Under the pieces are notes generated by a model. It did no database searches. It saw nothing but the letters and a program-made list of their open reading frames with translations, and was not told the origin of the DNA. This document shows positions 6,346-6,769 of a stretch of DNA of 6,769 bases, piece after piece; the stretch's first letter is position 1; every line of letters begins with the position of its first letter. The translations under genes were made by a program, and so were the position numbers. Source of the stretch: CAYZUE01 sp964481825 (GTDB lineage Archaea > Hydrothermarchaeota > Hydrothermarchaeia > Hydrothermarchaeales > JALUUU01); contig CAYZUE010000062.1 of the NCBI GenBank assembly GCA_964481825.1, forward strand, positions 1-6,769. The letters run 5' to 3'.

Positions 6346-6351
6346 TCACCT
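6346..6351 (-). promoter_or_regulatory. Shine-Dalgarno site that decides the agmatinase TTG start
   Basis: AGGTGA on the - strand overlaps the TAG stop of aIF5A and stands 4 nt before the TTG codon. It is the strongest SD match in the window and supports an otherwise unusual start codon. The GGTG core is 5 nt from the start, the same spacing as GGTG before the methyltransferase ATG. Confidence 0.6.
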
Positions 6352-6745
6352 ATCTGGCTCTTAAAATCTTACACTTATTAAGAGCTTTGATATAGTCAAC
6401 CTCTCCACCCTCCACTAAAGTTCCCTTGATTTCCCCTGATTTAGGCTTTGGCAACTCAAAGGTAGTATAATCCTCTAAATCCATTAATTGTACATTTTTC
6501 CCTATAAATGCAAGAACTTGGCCAGTTTTTCTTTCAATGATAGGAATATCTATTTTTTGGTCAACAGGTTTGACAATACTATGTTTTTGATTATCAAGGA
6601 CACCAATAGCTTCAACCCTAGCCTTTGCAGACCCATGTTTCCCTGTTTTTGCTTTTTGAATTCCGACAACCTTACATGGTTCTCCATCAATCATGACGAA
6701 TTTTCCAACTTTTAATGTTTTGACTTCAACTACTTTTGTAACCAT
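6350..6745 (-). CDS. eif5a: Translation factor aIF5A (hypusine-containing)
   Basis: A complete 131-residue archaeal IF5A, the homologue of eIF5A and bacterial EF-P. It binds the ribosome near the E and P sites and assists peptide-bond formation at difficult sequences. The N-terminal SH3-like domain (about 8-70) carries the modification loop KAKTGKHGSAKAR (31-43); Lys36 is the expected hypusine or deoxyhypusine site, added by deoxyhypusine synthase. The C-terminal OB-fold domain spans about 71-131, with the family segment VQLMDLEDYTTFELP (85-99). Length is normal. It is the first visible gene of the - strand operon, 8 bp before the agmatinase. The ATG at 6745 begins the conserved N-terminus; a weak SD-like AAGGA lies at 6755-6759, 9 nt upstream. 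Most of the promoter probably falls beyond the window edge. Confidence 0.96.
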   Translation of the reverse strand: MVTKVVEVKTLKVGKFVMIDGEPCKVVGIQKAKTGKHGSAKARVEAIGVLDNQKHSIVKPVDQKIDIPIIERKTGQVLAFIGKNVQLMDLEDYTTFELPKPKSGEIKGTLVEGGEVDYIKALNKCKILRAR

Positions 6746-6769
6746 TTTCGGATATCCTTATAAGTTTTC

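Noticed and set aside
6488..6715. Open frame of 75 codons on the + strand inside aIF5A
   Set aside because: Phe/Asn-rich antisense shadow of a highly conserved gene.
6758..6763. TTATAA as a TATA box for aIF5A
   Set aside because: Its centre is only about 15 nt before the ATG, too close for initiation at or before the start codon; the real promoter is probably beyond the window edge.
1..6769. Defence system, mobile element or CRISPR array
   Set aside because: All genes are recognisable core archaeal families, intergenic gaps are under 100 bp, and I saw no direct-repeat arrays, transposase-like proteins or attachment-site duplications.

Overview
The window is a compact, AT-rich piece of an archaeal chromosome. 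The archaeal assignment rests on several independent markers: a hypusine-type aIF5A, a Cgi121 subunit of the KEOPS tRNA-modification complex, a DUF373 membrane protein, an XRE-HTH/CBS regulator of an archaeal type, and TATA boxes about 25 nt upstream of start codons that lack a Shine-Dalgarno (SD) site. The gene set looks euryarchaeal in the broad sense. A thermoplasmatal or related lineage is possible, but I cannot fix the taxon from this sequence. I see no mobile elements, CRISPR arrays, RNA genes or plasmid/phage genes. The largest gene-free gap is 91 bp.

Layout: five genes on the + strand converge on three genes on the - strand, meeting at about 4384-4453. The + strand carries a DUF373 membrane protein (7-1083), then an apparent transcription unit: mgtE Mg2+ channel (1120-2463), an MTA/MTI phosphorylase (2474-3238) and the KEOPS subunit Cgi121 (3240-3728). 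It opens with a TATA box at 1091-1098 and ends with a T-tract at 3737-3743. A separately promoted XRE-HTH + CBS-pair regulator follows (3820-4383). The - strand reads aIF5A (6745-6350), a ureohydrolase/agmatinase (6341-5496, TTG start) and a MtaA-type zinc methyltransferase of the UROD superfamily (5494-4454). These three are separated by 8 and 1 nt and look like one operon.

Functional themes: (1) translation and tRNA modification (aIF5A and its hypusine chemistry, and t6A through Cgi121/KEOPS); (2) polyamine and methylthio metabolism (agmatinase makes putrescine or spermidine; aminopropyl transfer releases MTA; the phosphorylase handles MTA or its deaminated form MTI). The phosphorylase has Asn where adenine-specific MTAPs have Asp in the base pocket, so methylthioinosine is the likelier substrate. 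(3) Mg2+ homeostasis (MgtE). (4) A CBS-domain transcription factor of unknown ligand. The zinc methyltransferase has no obvious partner here.

Expression signals are consistent. The two genes with visible promoters (mgtE and the XRE-CBS gene) have TATA boxes centred the same distance (25.5 nt) from their ATG, which predicts leaderless mRNAs. The two downstream cistrons of the aIF5A operon instead carry GGTG motifs exactly 5 nt before their starts. Most of the window is housekeeping; the points worth testing concern substrate specificity, the aIF5A-agmatinase linkage and the orphan methyltransferase.
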